Positions 1 through 9,364 are shown, counted from the first letter of the stretch. The stretch is 64,000 bases of DNA from Ruminococcus sp. (GCA_021202895.1 JAJQCE010000015.1:101781-165780); one strand, 5' to 3'. Notes: a model not told the origin generated them from the letters alone. A program made the numbers and translations.

Positions 1-1
1 T

Positions 2-355
2 ATAATCTTTTTAGTATGCTTCAGTGTAATTTTGATGATAACTGAGTTGCTTCTTATCATATTCATTGTAAGAAATTATTTTGAAATTAACGGCAAGGAA
101 ATCTGTTTGGAAATTATACATGGATATACGAGACTCCAGCGATATTTTGATATATGCTTTAGATTTTTGGTTTATACAGTTTTCGGAGCTGCCGTAGGTC
201 TTGCTGTGATATTATACTATAACAGCTCCTTATGGCAGGCTGCTGTAATTATAAGTGCGACCTTGTTTGTCATAAATATATTAGTTATTCTATTCTATAC
301 AAGTAGAATTGAGCGGAAAAACTTTAACCAGATCATAAAGGGCGGAGCGCTATGA
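2..355 (+). CDS. C-terminal fragment of a bacteriocin-associated integral membrane protein (DUF1430-like), 5' end outside window
   Basis: Frame is open from base 2; multiple TM segments; stop overlaps the start of the ABC ATPase. Confidence 0.55.
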   Translation: MIFLVCFSVILMITELLLIIFIVRNYFEINGKEICLEIIHGYTRLQRYFDICFRFLVYTVFGAAVGLAVILYYNSSLWQAAVIISATLFVINILVILFYTSRIERKNFNQIIKGGAL

Positions 356-984
356 TTGAGATTAAAAACCTTAAAAAATCTTTTGGCAGCGATGTATTAT
401 TTGACGGATTAAATCTTACTCTGGAAAACAATAAGATCACTGCTATTGTCGGCGCAAGTGGTTGCGGAAAATCCACTTTGTTGAATATTATCGGTGCAAT
501 AGAACCATTTGACGATGGTGAAGTGATAGTTGACGGCATTGATATTTCAAAAAATAAAAACAAGCTGTTATATTTTCGAGAGAAAGTCGGATTTTTATTT
601 CAAAATTTTGCACTTGTGGAAAACAAAACTGTTCTTGGAAATATGGAAATTGTAAATAAAAATTATCGAATGAAATTGTCAATTGAAGATTGTTTAAAGG
701 AAGTGGGTTTAGAGGACAAAATAAATTCAAAAGTATGCACCCTTTCCGGCGGTCAGCAGCAAAGGGTGGCTTTAGCAAGACTTATGCTGAAAAAATGCAG
801 TATTATCCTAGCTGATGAGCCAACTGGTTCTCTTGACAAAGAAAATGGAATCAAGGTTTTTGAAATATTAAAATCTATGAACACTGAGCAAAATAAAACC
901 ATTGTGGTAGTCACTCATGATTTGGATTTTGCTCAAAAATGTGACACAGTAATACATCTAAATAATTTAGCGGGCAGCTCCTAA
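352..984 (+). CDS. ABC transporter ATP-binding protein (bacteriocin-export/MacB-like)
   Basis: Walker A GASGCGKST, signature LSGGQQQR, Walker B IILADEPTGSLD. Confidence 0.9.
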   Translation: MIEIKNLKKSFGSDVLFDGLNLTLENNKITAIVGASGCGKSTLLNIIGAIEPFDDGEVIVDGIDISKNKNKLLYFREKVGFLFQNFALVENKTVLGNMEIVNKNYRMKLSIEDCLKEVGLEDKINSKVCTLSGGQQQRVALARLMLKKCSIILADEPTGSLDKENGIKVFEILKSMNTEQNKTIVVVTHDLDFAQKCDTVIHLNNLAGSS

Positions 985-1049
985 ATGAATTGTCCGCTTT
1001 TTATTTTGACAGAGATATTGATTATAATATTTGCAGTTTAAAGTGAAGC

Positions 1050-1073
1050 CTCACATGACTAAAGTCACGGGAG
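1050..1073 (+). other. Possible IS200/IS605 right-end / omega-RNA-like hairpin remnant
   Basis: GAAGCC-CTCaCaTGACT-aa-AGTCAcGgGAG: imperfect hairpin resembling IS605-type ends; no transposase present. Confidence 0.25.
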
Positions 1074-1089
1074 TGCGCAGGGATGGGCT

Positions 1090-1277
1090 TTAATTTCCTG
1101 CAAAACCTTTCTCCAACAAATCATCAACCTCGCAGCATAGTGCTTTTGATAGCATAACGAGAGTTTCCGCATGAGCTTTGTTTATGTTTTTTTTCGTTGT
1201 TCATATTGCTGAATAGTGCGAAGCGGAACATTTGTCATTTCAGAAAGCTCTCTTTGACTAAATCCTCTTTTTTGCAT
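1090..1277 (-). pseudogene. HTH (XRE-like) protein, frameshifted in an A8 tract
   Basis: MQKRGFSQRELSEMTNVPLRTIQQYEQRKK then stop; one added A restores NINKAHAETLVMLSKALCCEVDDLLEKGFAGN*. Confidence 0.65.
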
Positions 1278-1798
1278 ACCATTCGCTGTATTCAGCTTTT
1301 TCATACCCTAAAAATTTTATTTTTTCAAAAGCTTTTTCACTTTTAAGCACAAATTGCAAGCCAAGCTTTCCAAGGTGCATAGCGTTATTAAGCTGTCTAT
1401 ATGAAATGATACCGTTTATAAAATCCTGTGCAAATGAAAAATAGCTATCGTCCGCACGGTATCCGATAATTGCGTCGTATTTGTTATAGTCCACGGAAAA
1501 GCTTTCAATCAGATATTCCTTTGCTTCCAGTGCAAGCGCAGACGGTACATCAAATTCACGGTTTTGGAGCAGTATAGTTAGCCAATGTAAAATGCAGTAG
1601 TATTTTGAATTAAAATCTAAAATCTGCAAATTATCAGTTTCAAGCTCGTAGCAATTAGCATAACCATCACGATTTCTTTCAACGTCCTATTCTTTAGCCA
1701 TATTCAAATCATCTGTGCAGTAGAAGTCTAATCCATAGTCTTTATACGTTTTTCCATAGCCATATACGAGTGAAAATTTCTGTGTGCTTGTACGTTTT
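1258..1798 (-). pseudogene. DUF3990-family protein, N-terminally truncated with an in-frame TAG
   Basis: FSLVYGYGKTYKDYGLDFYCTDDLNMAKE*DVERNRDGYANCYELETDNLQILDFNSKYYCILHWLTILLQNREFD...; TAG at 1687-1689. Confidence 0.65.
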
Positions 1799-1826
1799 AT
1801 TATACACCATTTTTTCACTTTGTCAA
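1799..1826 (-). promoter_or_regulatory. Sigma-A-type promoter (TTGACA-16-TATAAT)
   Basis: Complement of attata (1799-1804) and tgtcaa (1821-1826). Confidence 0.6.
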
Positions 1827-1921
1827 GCGATTTTGAAAAATTAAAATGAATTATTTTTTTGAAAAAGTGTCACACTATGGGATTTTTTGTGGAGGCTCAA
1901 AATGATGAAAATGAAAAATTC

Positions 1922-2090
1922 AAAAAAAACTCTCGCCGCTAGGACGAGAGCCAAAAAATAAAAATTATAGGGGAGAAGCCGACAGATTTCTCTGCCGTGC
2001 TGTGGAGGCTTGGGGTAAAAAGCCTCCTTATCATGAAAAAACAATCATCACAACGCTCGTCCGCACGAAGCGAAATATCTGCGTTGGACA
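1922..2090 (-). ncRNA. Candidate structured small RNA or leader ending in an intrinsic terminator
   Basis: Four stems (2051-2086, 2004-2027, 1981-1996 with GAAA loop, 1930-1950) followed by a U-tract on the minus strand. Confidence 0.45.
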
Positions 2091-2227
2091 ATATAATAAT
2101 TCTATCGTATCATTGTGATAAATATGTGAAAGATTTCAGCAAGGTTCATGAAAAATATTGAAGTTTTTTTGAAATTATGGTATACTATTTATCAGAAACA
2201 AAATTTTGCAGGAGGTGCTTTAAAGCT

Positions 2228-2938
2228 ATGCCGAGATTTTTTATAGAAAGCGTTGATTCCGAGCATGTGGTGATTGAGGGCGATGACGCTCGTCATATTT
2301 CGCTGAGCCTCAGAATGAAAAGGGGCGATACAGTTACGCTTTGCAGCGGCGGAGTTGACTATATCTGTGAGCTTGACGAGCTTTCCCCTGAAAAGGTTGT
2401 TTGCAGAGTGCTTGAAAAAAAGCTGTGCGAAAACGAGCCGAATATCTATCTCCACCTTTTTCAGGCGCTGCCGAAGGGAAGCAAGGCGGAAACGATTGTA
2501 CAGAAATCAGTCGAGCTGGGAATAAGCGGAGTGACCTTTGTCCTTACTTCTAATTGTGTTGCCCGCCCTGATGAAAAGGGCTTTTCTAAAAAGCTAGAGC
2601 GGCTTAACCGCATTTCCCTTGAAGCGGCGAAGCAATCAGGCAGAGGCAGAGTTCCGCAGATAGACGGTCTTGCCACCCTTGAACAGGCAGTCGAGCGCAT
2701 GAAAGCTTTTGACAAGGCGGTCTGGTGCTATGAAAAGGGCGGCGTGCCGTTTGGCTCTTTAGGACTTGCTCCGAATACAAAAATCGGATTGCTCATCGGC
2801 AGCGAGGGCGGCTTTTCGGATAAGGAAGCGAAAACGCTTCCCTTTGAACCAGTTTCGCTTGGCAAGAGGATTTTAAGGTGCGAAACAGCTCCTCTCGCTG
2901 CGGCGGCGATTATCATGAACCTCACGGGAAATATGTGA
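2228..2938 (+). CDS. rsmE: 16S rRNA (uracil(1498)-N(3))-methyltransferase
   Basis: MPRFFIES..., LIGSEGGFSDKE, LGKRILRCETAPLAAAAIIM; RBS aggagg. Confidence 0.93.
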   Translation: MPRFFIESVDSEHVVIEGDDARHISLSLRMKRGDTVTLCSGGVDYICELDELSPEKVVCRVLEKKLCENEPNIYLHLFQALPKGSKAETIVQKSVELGISGVTFVLTSNCVARPDEKGFSKKLERLNRISLEAAKQSGRGRVPQIDGLATLEQAVERMKAFDKAVWCYEKGGVPFGSLGLAPNTKIGLLIGSEGGFSDKEAKTLPFEPVSLGKRILRCETAPLAAAAIIMNLTGNM

Positions 2939-3169
2939 CAATAGGCAAGGCTTATTCCACAAACAGGAAATCTATTAGGCTAAAGTGCTATTCGCAGAGC
3001 GTTAATTTTGTGCAAATTGTACAAAAAAATCTCTTTGGAAATAATTTTTTTGAAAAATACTTGATTTCCACAGAGATTTGTGATATACTATAATAAACGT
3101 AAAGTTAAAATATCTGTAGATAATTTTGGTGGTTTTATTGACAGCAAAAAAATTAAGGAGATGTTTAAA

Positions 3170-3457
3170 ATGGGCAAGGCATTAAAAGTTGGTGCGGCGA
3201 TTGGAGTTGCGGCTCTTGGAGTAGCGGCTGCACTTGCATACAAGAAGCATAAAGAGCTTGAGGATTACGATTACGAAGAGCTTGACGAGGATTTTGAGGA
3301 TTACTGCGAATGCTGTGGCTGTGACGATGAAGCAGAGGAAGCTGAAGCTGCCGAAGAAGCTGCCGAAGAAGCTGCCGAAGAAGCGGCAGAAGAGTCTGCG
3401 GAGAAAGCGGCAGAAGAGACTGCCGAAGCAGCAGCTGAGGAATCCGAGGAGGAGTAA
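3170..3457 (+). CDS. Small protein: N-terminal hydrophobic segment, CECCGC cluster, acidic Glu/Ala tail
   Basis: RBS aaggag 9 nt upstream; MGKALKVGAAIGVAALGVAAALAYKKHK... Confidence 0.6.
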   Translation: MGKALKVGAAIGVAALGVAAALAYKKHKELEDYDYEELDEDFEDYCECCGCDDEAEEAEAAEEAAEEAAEEAAEESAEKAAEETAEAAAEESEEE

Positions 3458-3700
3458 ATCGTATTTTAAGTACAAGAGAGCGTTTCTCTTTTAGGTGCGA
3501 TTTTCGCAGGAGAAAGGGCTTTCTTTAGAAAACAAATTTGCATTCCCGAATTTTTTTCTTTTTCATACTTTCCTTTTTGAGAGACCGCTTATACTCTAGG
3601 CGGTTTTTCATTTTAAGGCGGCACAGCATAAATCCATTTGCATGAACGGCAGTAGTTGTGCGGTATTGCCCTGATACTTTATTGCTTAAGGGAGGAGCAT

Positions 3701-4337
3701 ATGACAAACGCAGAATTTTTTGCTCAGAGCCTGTCTTATCTTGACGGATTCATATTTGATCTTGACGGAACACTGATTGATTCATCTCAGTCATGGCACA
3801 ATATAGATGTTAAATTTCTGAAAAAGCGGGGACTTAGCGTGCCGGAGGACTATGCAAAGGCTATTGTCTGTTTAGGTTTTTACGAGAGCGCTCTTTACAC
3901 AATAAATCGCTTTGGTCTTAACGAAAGCGTTGAGGAGATAGTTGCCGAGTGGAGCGAGATGGCGCTCTATGAGCATGAGCATAACATTAAGCTTAATGAC
4001 GGTGCTGAGAGTCTGCTGAGAACGCTTAAGTCAGAGGGGAAGAAATTAGCACTTGCCACAGCCTCAAGCGAGGAGCTTTTCACAGCGGTGCTTAAGCACA
4101 ACGGAGTGTATGACTGCTTTGACGCTTTCGCTTCGATTGACGATGTTTGCCGCGGATATTTACATAATGGCGGCAGGAAAGCTTGGCTGTCCTGTGAAGA
4201 GCTGTATGGTGTTTGAGGACACAGTCGCTGCAATGAAAAGCGCAAAAAGGGCGGGCTTTTTCGTCTGCGGTTGCGGCGAGGCTGACGGGCAGGTATGCGA
4301 TATAACCGTTAAAAGCCTTGACGAGCTGAAATTTTAA
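3701..4337 (+). pseudogene. HAD-family phosphatase (beta-phosphoglucomutase-like), frameshifted
   Basis: Frame 1 DGFIFDLDGTLIDSS...LATASSEE...ASIDDVCRG; frame 2 continues DIYIMAAGKLGCPVKSCMVFEDTVAAMKSAKRAGF; break near 4151-4155. Confidence 0.75.
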
Positions 4338-4438
4338 CAAACCTTTTTGCACACCTTAAAATTTAAGAAAGCACTTGCATAATCCTTTTGAATGTGATAT
4401 AATAAAAAAGTATTCTAAAAGAAAGGACTGCGAAAATA

Positions 4439-6349
4439 ATGGCAGCCGAGAAAAAAGCAAGTTATAAGAAGCTGTTTTCCAATACTCTGATATTTGCTCT
4501 GGGTTCGTTCAGCTCAAAGATTCTGGTTCTTTTGCTTGTCAATGTCTACACCACCTACCTCACGCCAGAGGAGATGGGCATAAACGATGTCATACAGCAG
4601 ATTTCAAACTGGATGCTGCCGATAGTGACGATGACTATAAGCGAATCCATTCTCCGCTTCGGACTTGACAAGGCGTACGACAAGCGCAAGGTTTTCACGA
4701 TAGGCAATTTAGCCTGTTTGGCAGGCTTTGCCGTGTTAGCGATAGTTTTGCCGATTGTCACGGTGTCGGGAGTGGCTGACAAGTATCTTCAGGGATATTC
4801 GCTGCTGATTTATGTCTATATAGTTGCGGCGGCGATGAAGCAGGTCTATTCATACTTTTTAAGAGCGCTTGAAAAGGTAAAGCTCTATGCGATAAATTCG
4901 ATACTTACTACACTACTTACCCTTGTCGGAACGATACTGTTTATCTGCGTTTTCCATATGGGGAACACGGGTTATCTTTTCTCGATTATTCTGTCGGATA
5001 TGATTTCCACGGTGTTTATGACGATAGCGGCAAAGCTCTGGCGTTACTATGACTTTAAGCATATCGACCGTGAAATGGTGCGTACTATGCTTTCCTACTG
5101 CGTGCCGCTTATCCCTGCTCAGATTATGTGGCTGATTACAAATTCGTCTGATTCTTTTATGACGACCTATTATCTCGGAAGCGACAGAAACGGCATACTT
5201 TCAGCCTCTTATAAAATCGCAAATCTGGTTTCTACCGTTTATCTGATGTTCGGTCAGGCATGGAATATGTCGGCTATTTTGGAGGACGATTCGGACGACA
5301 GAAACGAGTTTTACGGCAATGTGTTCAATTTAAATCAGTGTCTGCTGTATATTTTGGCGGCAGGTTGTCTTATGCTCTGCAAGCCGATAACGCAAATCTG
5401 GATGGGAGAGAGCTTTCAGGAAAGCGCAATGTATTCGCCGCTACTGATTTACTCGACAATTTTCTCCTGCTTTACCACCTTCATGGGTTCGATCTACCTT
5501 TCGTCAAAGAAAACCAAGCGTTCAATGGTTACAGCGATGATTGCAGGAGTGATAAATGTTGCGTTCAATCTGTTTTTGATTCCGAGAATAGGCATTTTCG
5601 GAGCGACAATTTCAACTGTCGTTTCCTATGTTGTTGTCTTTATCGTAAGAGCGTATGATTCAAGGAAAATCATCAACTTTAATCTTAGAATACCAAAGCT
5701 GATTATAAACAATATTCTGCTGCTTTTTATGACGCTTGTAAGCGTTTTTCAGCATAAATCCGAAGCGGTAAGCCGTGCGGCGATTGTTGTTCTTCCGATT
5801 ATGTTTGTCGTAATTACAGTGATGAATATCCGCCCCGTATGGAAAGCGGCGATGGCAATTTTGCCTAAGAAAATTGTCACTGTGATAAACCGCATAGGCA
5901 TACCCAGACTGATAGCTCTGGTCTGCGCTCTAGCGGCGTTTGCGGTAGTCTGCTGGTTCTATCCGATTGTGCTTAAGGCTGCCTGCTTAGCAATTTTCTG
6001 TGCGCTTTGCTCTTACGGAATAGTTCGCTCAAAAGAGCCGATTAAGCTTACAGGAGGCATCGGGATTTTTATAACTGTGTGGATATGCGCCAATCTGCCG
6101 ACTGCGTTTTTGGTGATGCTGGTTTTGTCGGCGATGGAGTACCTGAGAAAGCCGTCGGGTGTCACCTGTGCAATAGGCTGTATAAGCCTTGTGGGAATGA
6201 TATGGGATATTTTCTCAGCTTTGACAGGAGCTTTCTGCGCACTTGTAATTTTGCTTGCGGCGGTTGTAAAAAATGTTGACAGAATAAAAGCGTTAATGGA
6301 AAAGCTGCTTGACAAAATTAGTTCGTCTAAGCATATTGATATAAATTAA
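4439..6349 (+). CDS. Polysaccharide flippase (Wzx/MATE-like) with extra C-terminal TM region
   Basis: FSNTLIFALGSFSSKILVLLLVNVYTTYLTPEEMG; multi-TM, 636 aa. Confidence 0.85.
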   Translation: MAAEKKASYKKLFSNTLIFALGSFSSKILVLLLVNVYTTYLTPEEMGINDVIQQISNWMLPIVTMTISESILRFGLDKAYDKRKVFTIGNLACLAGFAVLAIVLPIVTVSGVADKYLQGYSLLIYVYIVAAAMKQVYSYFLRALEKVKLYAINSILTTLLTLVGTILFICVFHMGNTGYLFSIILSDMISTVFMTIAAKLWRYYDFKHIDREMVRTMLSYCVPLIPAQIMWLITNSSDSFMTTYYLGSDRNGILSASYKIANLVSTVYLMFGQAWNMSAILEDDSDDRNEFYGNVFNLNQCLLYILAAGCLMLCKPITQIWMGESFQESAMYSPLLIYSTIFSCFTTFMGSIYLSSKKTKRSMVTAMIAGVINVAFNLFLIPRIGIFGATISTVVSYVVVFIVRAYDSRKIINFNLRIPKLIINNILLLFMTLVSVFQHKSEAVSRAAIVVLPIMFVVITVMNIRPVWKAAMAILPKKIVTVINRIGIPRLIALVCALAAFAVVCWFYPIVLKAACLAIFCALCSYGIVRSKEPIKLTGGIGIFITVWICANLPTAFLVMLVLSAMEYLRKPSGVTCAIGCISLVGMIWDIFSALTGAFCALVILLAAVVKNVDRIKALMEKLLDKISSSKHIDIN

Positions 6350-6368
6350 ACGATAAGGAGAGATTATT

Positions 6369-6620
6369 ATGGCGGAAATCAGGTATGAAATCACAGAGCA
6401 TATAGGTGTGCTTTCTGAAAATCCAAAGGGTTGGACAAAGGAGCTTAACAAGGTGAGCTGGAACGATCGTGAGCCGAAGTATGATTTAAGAGAGTGGAAT
6501 CCCGACCATTCACGCATGGGAAAGGGAGTTACCCTTACCGATGAGGAGGTAGAGGTTTTAAAAAAGCTGCTCAACGGTGAAGAAATAGAGGACGACATAG
6601 ACGGCTTTGAATTTGTGTGA
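6369..6620 (+). CDS. YdbC/PC4-like ssDNA-binding protein
   Basis: VLSENPKGWTKELNKVSWNDREPKYDLREWNPDHSRMGKGVTLT. Confidence 0.85.
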   Translation: MAEIRYEITEHIGVLSENPKGWTKELNKVSWNDREPKYDLREWNPDHSRMGKGVTLTDEEVEVLKKLLNGEEIEDDIDGFEFV

Positions 6621-6814
6621 TGAATACAAGGCAATGTGAAAGCTGCGCATACTACAGCTATGACGAGGAATATGAGGAATATTTTTGCTCGGCTGATATT
6701 GACGAGGACGAGTATTACCGCATGATGAGTGATTTCAGCGGGCTTGGAAAAGGCGGCGGCTGTAAATTCTACAGAAACGGCGATGAATATTCTGTAGTGC
6801 GCAGACAAAATTAA
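6620..6814 (+). CDS. Small Cys-containing protein (DUF6472-like)
   Basis: CESCAYYSYDEEYEEYFCSADIDEDEYYRMM; start overlaps the stop of the previous gene. Confidence 0.7.
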   Translation: MNTRQCESCAYYSYDEEYEEYFCSADIDEDEYYRMMSDFSGLGKGGGCKFYRNGDEYSVVRRQN

Positions 6815-6831
6815 ATGAAAGGAATTTTATT

Positions 6832-7845
6832 ATGGCTTTGTTTGGAAAGAAAAAAGCGAGTAAGGAGGAGCCAGTTCAGGAAACGCTAAGCGAAGAAACT
6901 GTGGTTGAGGAAAGCACAGATGAGGAAGCTGAAACGGAAAATAAAGCGGCGGAGGAGAAAACTCCTGAGGAGGAGTTTAAGGACGCCTGCGCTTTTATGA
7001 GCAAGCGTTTAAGACTTATGTTTCCGGCTCAGATGCTTATCGGCTTCTATTACGGTGAGCTTCAGGAGGACGGCTATATCGATGATTTTTGCTGCTATGC
7101 AAAGGGCGGCAGACTGATAGAAAAGCAGGAAATTCCATCAGTTTGCAAGATAAGCCTGCCTGATATGGTGTCGAGAGAGGAAAAGCTTGAAGAGGGCTTT
7201 TTCAAGGTTCGCAGAACGGCTGAAGCGTTTACCGAAAAGCCCTGCAACGCTCTGAGCCTTATAATTTTAGGCGACGGTCAGGTTAAGATTGACATCACAT
7301 CCGCCGAGCTTAAGGAGGGCGAGGAGGATATTCGCTATGCCAAATGGCGCAAGAATGTGGAGGCTAACAATCCGAGATATATGCCGCCTAAAATAGCGAA
7401 GGAGAAGCTTGAACAGATTCAGAAAAGAACTGAGGAGCTTTACCGTGAGCTTGGTACGGAATTTTACAGTTATCTTCCCGATGAGGATTTCAGAGTAGGA
7501 TATTTCTATGCTGAAATTGGTGAGAACGGAGTGTTTCACTTCACACGTCTGGTTACGACTGACGGTGAAATTGTTGACGATGCTGATATTTTCACACGCT
7601 TTAATATGGACGCCGAACAGGCGGCTAAGGACAGAGTGCAGATAGTAAAGCTAATCATGCAGATTCGTCAGATTTTTATCGAGGTAAAGGAAAAGCCGTT
7701 TACATCGATAACGCTTTCAGTTTCGGGCAAGGGCGAATTTCAAAGTCATTTAGGCTTTGGACCTGTTGACGCCGCAGGCGAGCAGGAGAGATTTGAAAAC
7801 TGGAAAGCGGCGTTCAGAGGAATTTCTCCGTCAAAGAATAAATAA
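6832..7845 (+). CDS. Conserved hypothetical protein with an internally duplicated domain (possibly YezG/DUF600-like)
   Basis: RBS plus 337 aa ORF; halves IGFYYGELQEDG.. and VGYFYAEIGENG.. align. Confidence 0.65.
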   Translation: MALFGKKKASKEEPVQETLSEETVVEESTDEEAETENKAAEEKTPEEEFKDACAFMSKRLRLMFPAQMLIGFYYGELQEDGYIDDFCCYAKGGRLIEKQEIPSVCKISLPDMVSREEKLEEGFFKVRRTAEAFTEKPCNALSLIILGDGQVKIDITSAELKEGEEDIRYAKWRKNVEANNPRYMPPKIAKEKLEQIQKRTEELYRELGTEFYSYLPDEDFRVGYFYAEIGENGVFHFTRLVTTDGEIVDDADIFTRFNMDAEQAAKDRVQIVKLIMQIRQIFIEVKEKPFTSITLSVSGKGEFQSHLGFGPVDAAGEQERFENWKAAFRGISPSKNK

Positions 7846-7930
7846 TTTTTTCAAAAGCTCTTGAAAAAAGCTTTGCGATAATGTATAATATTATTAACCG
7901 ATGAAAATCATTTTCAGAAAAAAGTTCTAA

Positions 7931-9319
7931 ATGAAAGGAAAATTTAAAATGACAAAAAGGATTTTATCAATTATGCTCTGCGCAGCGCTTGGTATGATGT
8001 GCTTTGCAGGCTGCGGCGATTCCTCATCGGACGATTCGTCCTCAGCGTCAGATACCGCTTCGTCAGCTGCGGAGTCGTCTGAAGCAGAGGAAACGAGCGA
8101 GGAGGACTCATCAGAAACGGAATCGGAGGAGGCTTCGGACGATTTGAAAGCACCAGTAAGCGACACGACAATTGACGTTGAAGCGGACGGAGCGACAGAA
8201 AATATGCTGATTCGTTCGATTATGAGCGAGGGCGACAGCACACGTATAGCTGAAAAGCTCCAGGCTGCGATTGACCTTGTGAATGACGATTCTATGGAAG
8301 CAACTGAAAAGGTTGCGTATGCGACAAAGGTTGCGTTTATCGGCGACTCGATTACAGCAGGCTCTGTAACTACATCTAATGATAATACCTATGTAAAGCA
8401 GTTTGAATCCTGGTGGATTGATAATATCGGCTACTACATAGAAACAATCAATGCTGGAATAGGCGCTACGGATTCATATCTGGGCGTTCACCGTGTTGAC
8501 AGCGAGGTTCTTGCGGAGAATCCCGACATTATCTTCATTGAGTTTATAAACGACACAAACGATGATTTTTACAAGACCACAATGGATAGCCTTATCAGAA
8601 AGTGCCTTGCACAGGAGAACAATCCTGCCGTTATCCTTGTTGAGATGACGACCGAATCAGGTTCAAGCGCACAGGAGGTTCACGCTGAAATTGCTGAGTA
8701 TTACGGCGTGCCAGTTATCTCCTATCACGATGCGGTAATGCCTGAGGTTGAGGCAGGAACGCTTGACTATGACTCAATTCAGAATGACGAGGTTCACCCT
8801 AACGATACAGGTCACATTCTGTTAGGACAGCTTTTGACAAACTATATTCAGACGATAATTGACGACCTTGACAACCTTGATAAGGTTTCCGAAGCGTTTG
8901 ACACATCTCTTGAATCTCCCACAGGCGACAAGTACGCAGACGCTGTGCTTTGCGACAGCACATCTGAGCTTGTGACTGTAGTTGACGAGGGTACGTTTAC
9001 TGAGGATACCACAGTGCTTTGGAACTTTGCCGACGGCTGGGCAACAAGCACAGAGGGTACGATAGAGTTTGAGATGGAGTTTAAGAATCTCGGAATTTTG
9101 TACACAGAAATGTACTCCACTCTGGGCGGAATTGCCACGATAAGCATTGACGGCGAAGAAGTCGCAACGATTGACGCCGACTTTACAAGCGGCTGGGGCG
9201 ATTATGCCTGCAACGTGGAGCTTGCCGCTTACGATGAAAAGGCGACCCACACCGTTACCGTAACAGTAGCTGAGGGTACAGGTACAAACTTTGAAATTCT
9301 GCGCTGGATGATATCGTAA
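7931..9319 (+). CDS. SGNH/GDSL-type hydrolase lipoprotein with C-terminal beta-sandwich domain (start may be 7949)
   Basis: Lipobox MCFAGC; VAFIGDSITAGS; DEVHPNDTGH. Confidence 0.8.
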   Translation: MKGKFKMTKRILSIMLCAALGMMCFAGCGDSSSDDSSSASDTASSAAESSEAEETSEEDSSETESEEASDDLKAPVSDTTIDVEADGATENMLIRSIMSEGDSTRIAEKLQAAIDLVNDDSMEATEKVAYATKVAFIGDSITAGSVTTSNDNTYVKQFESWWIDNIGYYIETINAGIGATDSYLGVHRVDSEVLAENPDIIFIEFINDTNDDFYKTTMDSLIRKCLAQENNPAVILVEMTTESGSSAQEVHAEIAEYYGVPVISYHDAVMPEVEAGTLDYDSIQNDEVHPNDTGHILLGQLLTNYIQTIIDDLDNLDKVSEAFDTSLESPTGDKYADAVLCDSTSELVTVVDEGTFTEDTTVLWNFADGWATSTEGTIEFEMEFKNLGILYTEMYSTLGGIATISIDGEEVATIDADFTSGWGDYACNVELAAYDEKATHTVTVTVAEGTGTNFEILRWMIS

Positions 9320-9336
9320 AGCTAAATCAATATGTC

Positions 9337-9364
9337 AAAGCCGCACTTTTGGTGCGGCTTTTCT
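9337..9364 (+). terminator. Intrinsic terminator
   Basis: aaagccgcacttttggtgcggctttt. Confidence 0.85.

Noticed and set aside
1841-2044. 67-aa minus-strand ORF
   Set aside because: Overlaps the stems and terminator of the candidate RNA; no RBS and composition not protein-like
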